Shown here in pieces: positions 49,067 through 50,437 of a stretch of DNA of 50,437 bases. The notes below the pieces were generated by a model, which did no database searches, was not told where the DNA came from, and worked only from the letters and a program-made list of their open reading frames with translations. The position numbers and the translations under genes are program-made. Position 1 is the stretch's first letter. The number at the start of each line of letters is the position of its first letter. The DNA is from Porticoccaceae bacterium (lineage in GTDB: Bacteria > Pseudomonadota > Gammaproteobacteria > Pseudomonadales > Porticoccaceae). Location of the stretch: NCBI GenBank assembly GCA_023229065.1, contig JALNZZ010000002.1, forward strand, positions 1-50,437, in the 5' to 3' direction.

Positions 49067-49082
49067 TAGACCACCCGGTCAA
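49067..49082. promoter_or_regulatory. Candidate operator upstream of the DRE-TIM gene
   Basis: TAGACCACCCGGTCAA has GACC/GGTC arms like operators of several TetR-family repressors. It lies 70 bp before the gene starting at 48997. No regulator gene for it is in the window. Confidence 0.35.
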
Positions 49083-49119
49083 CAAGGGTTATTTCTTTAA
49101 AAACTCATTGCAGCACTTG

Positions 49120-50127
49120 TCATAAAGTGATGCAGATCTTTCCAAAGTGTGAGCCACTTACCAGCTTGTTAAACGCACTTGATAGCTCCATCAAAGGAAA
49201 GATGCTATCAATCACTGGGCGCATATCTGTAGCTTCACATGCTTTTATAAAGTCCAGCTGATGTTGACGAGATCCCACTGTAAGCCCTACGAGACGTCCT
49301 TGCTTTCTCATAAGCTCCGCAGTAGGTACTGCTCCCTCCCTGCCCGTTAAGATGCCGATCAATGCGATATGTCCACCAGGTCTAATGGCCCGAATGGACT
49401 GAGGCAAAGTACCTGGCCCACCCACTTCTACGACATGGTCTACCCCACCCTGATCAGTTAAGTTTGCAGCTGCCTCACCCCAATTTGGCTCAGAGCGGTA
49501 ATTAATCAAGTGGTCTGCACCCAATACCTTTAATCTTTCAAGCTTTTCATCCGAAGATGACGTTGCAATAACAATTGCACCTGCCTTCTTAGCAATCTGC
49601 ACGGCAAAGGTAGAGACACCACCCGACCCCTGAATCAATACAGTCTCGCCAGGCTTTATGTTCCCATTGACGACCAATGCCCGCCACGCTGTAACGCCAG
49701 CACATGGCAGCGTTGCACCCTCCTCATAGCTATAACTCTTGGGCATTGGAGTCAGACTACTGGCAGGAACAGTTGCAAATTCCTGGGCATAACCATCAAC
49801 GCCATCTCCAGGCACTGTGGCAAAGCCAACAAAATCAGGCTGCCCATCTGCCCACATTGGGTAAAAAGTACTTAAGACACGGTCACCCACTTTAAAGCTT
49901 GTAACATCAGATCCAACTGCCAACACTTCGCCAGCGGCATCTGAAAGTGGGATAAGCCCATCTTTTGGATTAAGGGCCCCCGACACAACGGCATAGTCAT
50001 GATAGTTAAGAGAGCAAGCCCTCACCCGTATCAATACTTCACCCTGCATAGGCTCCCTGGCCTTAACAGTTAAAGGAGTCAAGCTATCTATAGTCGCTGG
50101 CAAGCGAATCTGCATAGCATTAGTCAT
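49120..50127 (-). CDS. Zinc-free MDR oxidoreductase (quinone oxidoreductase-like)
   Basis: 335 residues, medium-chain dehydrogenase/reductase. GroES-like N-terminal half (EVLIRVRACSLNYHDYAVVSG) and Rossmann half with VLIQGSGGVSTFAVQIAKKAGA. The catalytic zinc Cys and structural four-Cys lobe of alcohol dehydrogenases are absent, which fits NAD(P)H-dependent quinone or enone reductases. Same strand as the DRE-TIM gene (122-bp gap) and the E2 fragment; possibly one accessory operon. Substrate unknown. Confidence 0.85.
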   Translation of the reverse strand: MTNAMQIRLPATIDSLTPLTVKAREPMQGEVLIRVRACSLNYHDYAVVSGALNPKDGLIPLSDAAGEVLAVGSDVTSFKVGDRVLSTFYPMWADGQPDFVGFATVPGDGVDGYAQEFATVPASSLTPMPKSYSYEEGATLPCAGVTAWRALVVNGNIKPGETVLIQGSGGVSTFAVQIAKKAGAIVIATSSSDEKLERLKVLGADHLINYRSEPNWGEAAANLTDQGGVDHVVEVGGPGTLPQSIRAIRPGGHIALIGILTGREGAVPTAELMRKQGRLVGLTVGSRQHQLDFIKACEATDMRPVIDSIFPLMELSSAFNKLVSGSHFGKICITL

Positions 50128-50179
50128 TACACTTCTCCAAGCATGAAGTTTACAAGCTAAAATAGTTAAAGAACTTAGC

Positions 50180-50437
50180 TCACATTAAAACCCGCTTTAA
50201 ATCACTCAAAACCCGTGCTAAATAGTCATTAAAACGGCCAGCCATTGCACCGTCTATTGCTCTGTGATCCCAGCTAAGACTTAATGGTAAAAAGAGTCTG
50301 GGAGCAGGCCTATCGCCATCCCAGACCACTCTCTCGCGGGCTTTACCCACCCCCAGTATTGCCACTTCAGGCGCATTGATAATCGGCGTAAAATAGGTCC
50401 CTCCTATGCCTCCCAAAGAGCTAACAGAGAACGTTCC
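50180..50437 (-). CDS. 2-oxoacid dehydrogenase E2, C-terminal fragment (runs off window)
   Basis: The frame is open to the window edge, so only about 85 C-terminal residues are seen. GTFSVSSLGGIGGTYFTPI and NAPEVAILGVG are typical of AceF-type dihydrolipoamide acetyltransferases, and SWDHRAIDGAMAGRF holds the catalytic His and Asp. A second E2 besides the one at 16804; it is clearly different in sequence. E1 genes may lie beyond the edge. Confidence 0.88.
   Translation of the reverse strand, partial: GTFSVSSLGGIGGTYFTPIINAPEVAILGVGKARERVVWDGDRPAPRLFLPLSLSWDHRAIDGAMAGRFNDYLARVLSDLKRVLM

Overview
The window reads as chromosomal DNA of a Pseudomonas-like, probably marine, gammaproteobacterium; a Cellvibrionales/Spongiibacteraceae-type lineage is my inference. 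The basis is gene order. The right half carries two blocks typical of pseudomonads: pilG-pilH-pilI-pilJ-chpA-chpC (type IV pilus chemosensory pathway) next to gshB-yqgE-ruvX, and pilT | yggS-proC-yggT-yggU-(pyk)-metX-metW-DUF4426-rdgB-hemW. No rRNA, tRNA, CRISPR array, transposase or phage gene was recognised.

Layout. (1) 0.1-4.5 kb: a more AT-rich accessory stretch with an AraC-type regulator, an acetoacetate-decarboxylase-family protein, and a divergent Gfo/Idh/MocA oxidoreductase plus SDR. (2) 4.6-24.8 kb: a large catabolic cluster. On the minus strand an aldehyde dehydrogenase and a GMC oxidoreductase; on the plus strand acyl-CoA ligase-ThuA, then acyl-CoA dehydrogenase (two paired genes)-acyl-CoA ligase-SDR-carboxymuconolactone-decarboxylase-like. 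Facing these is a minus-strand operon of a Rieske oxygenase alpha subunit, 2-oxoacid dehydrogenase E1alpha, E1beta and E2, and a crotonase. A TetR regulator, a second aldehyde dehydrogenase and a SnoaL-like protein close the cluster. (3) 25.0-28.0 kb: argE, argA, a small periplasmic cytochrome c. (4) 28.0-36.2 kb: Chp/Pil chemosensory operon, minus strand. (5) 36.3-47.7 kb: housekeeping genes. (6) 47.7-50.4 kb: a second AT-richer accessory piece, minus strand, with a DRE-TIM metallolyase, a zinc-free MDR oxidoreductase and the C-terminus of another E2 cut by the window edge.

How it fits together. The catabolic cluster looks like a complete route for an organic acid or alcohol: oxidation of alcohol and aldehyde (GMC, ALDH), activation to CoA thioesters (two ligases), dehydrogenation by a probably heteromeric acyl-CoA dehydrogenase, crotonase and SDR steps, oxidative decarboxylation of a 2-oxoacid, and one Rieske-type hydroxylation or demethylation. 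The substrate cannot be read from sequence. The most notable observation is a shared palindrome, consensus TGACTAATSAGTCA, found five times, only in front of units of this cluster: the ALDH/ligase divergent region, the first acyl-CoA dehydrogenase, the Rieske operon, and twice between the TetR gene and the second ALDH. This predicts one TetR-controlled regulon covering about 6.3-24.3 kb.

The Chp pathway is also unusual: chpA encodes only 1256 residues with three recognisable Hpt domains, and the methyltransferase (pilK) and methylesterase (chpB) genes expected inside this operon are absent.
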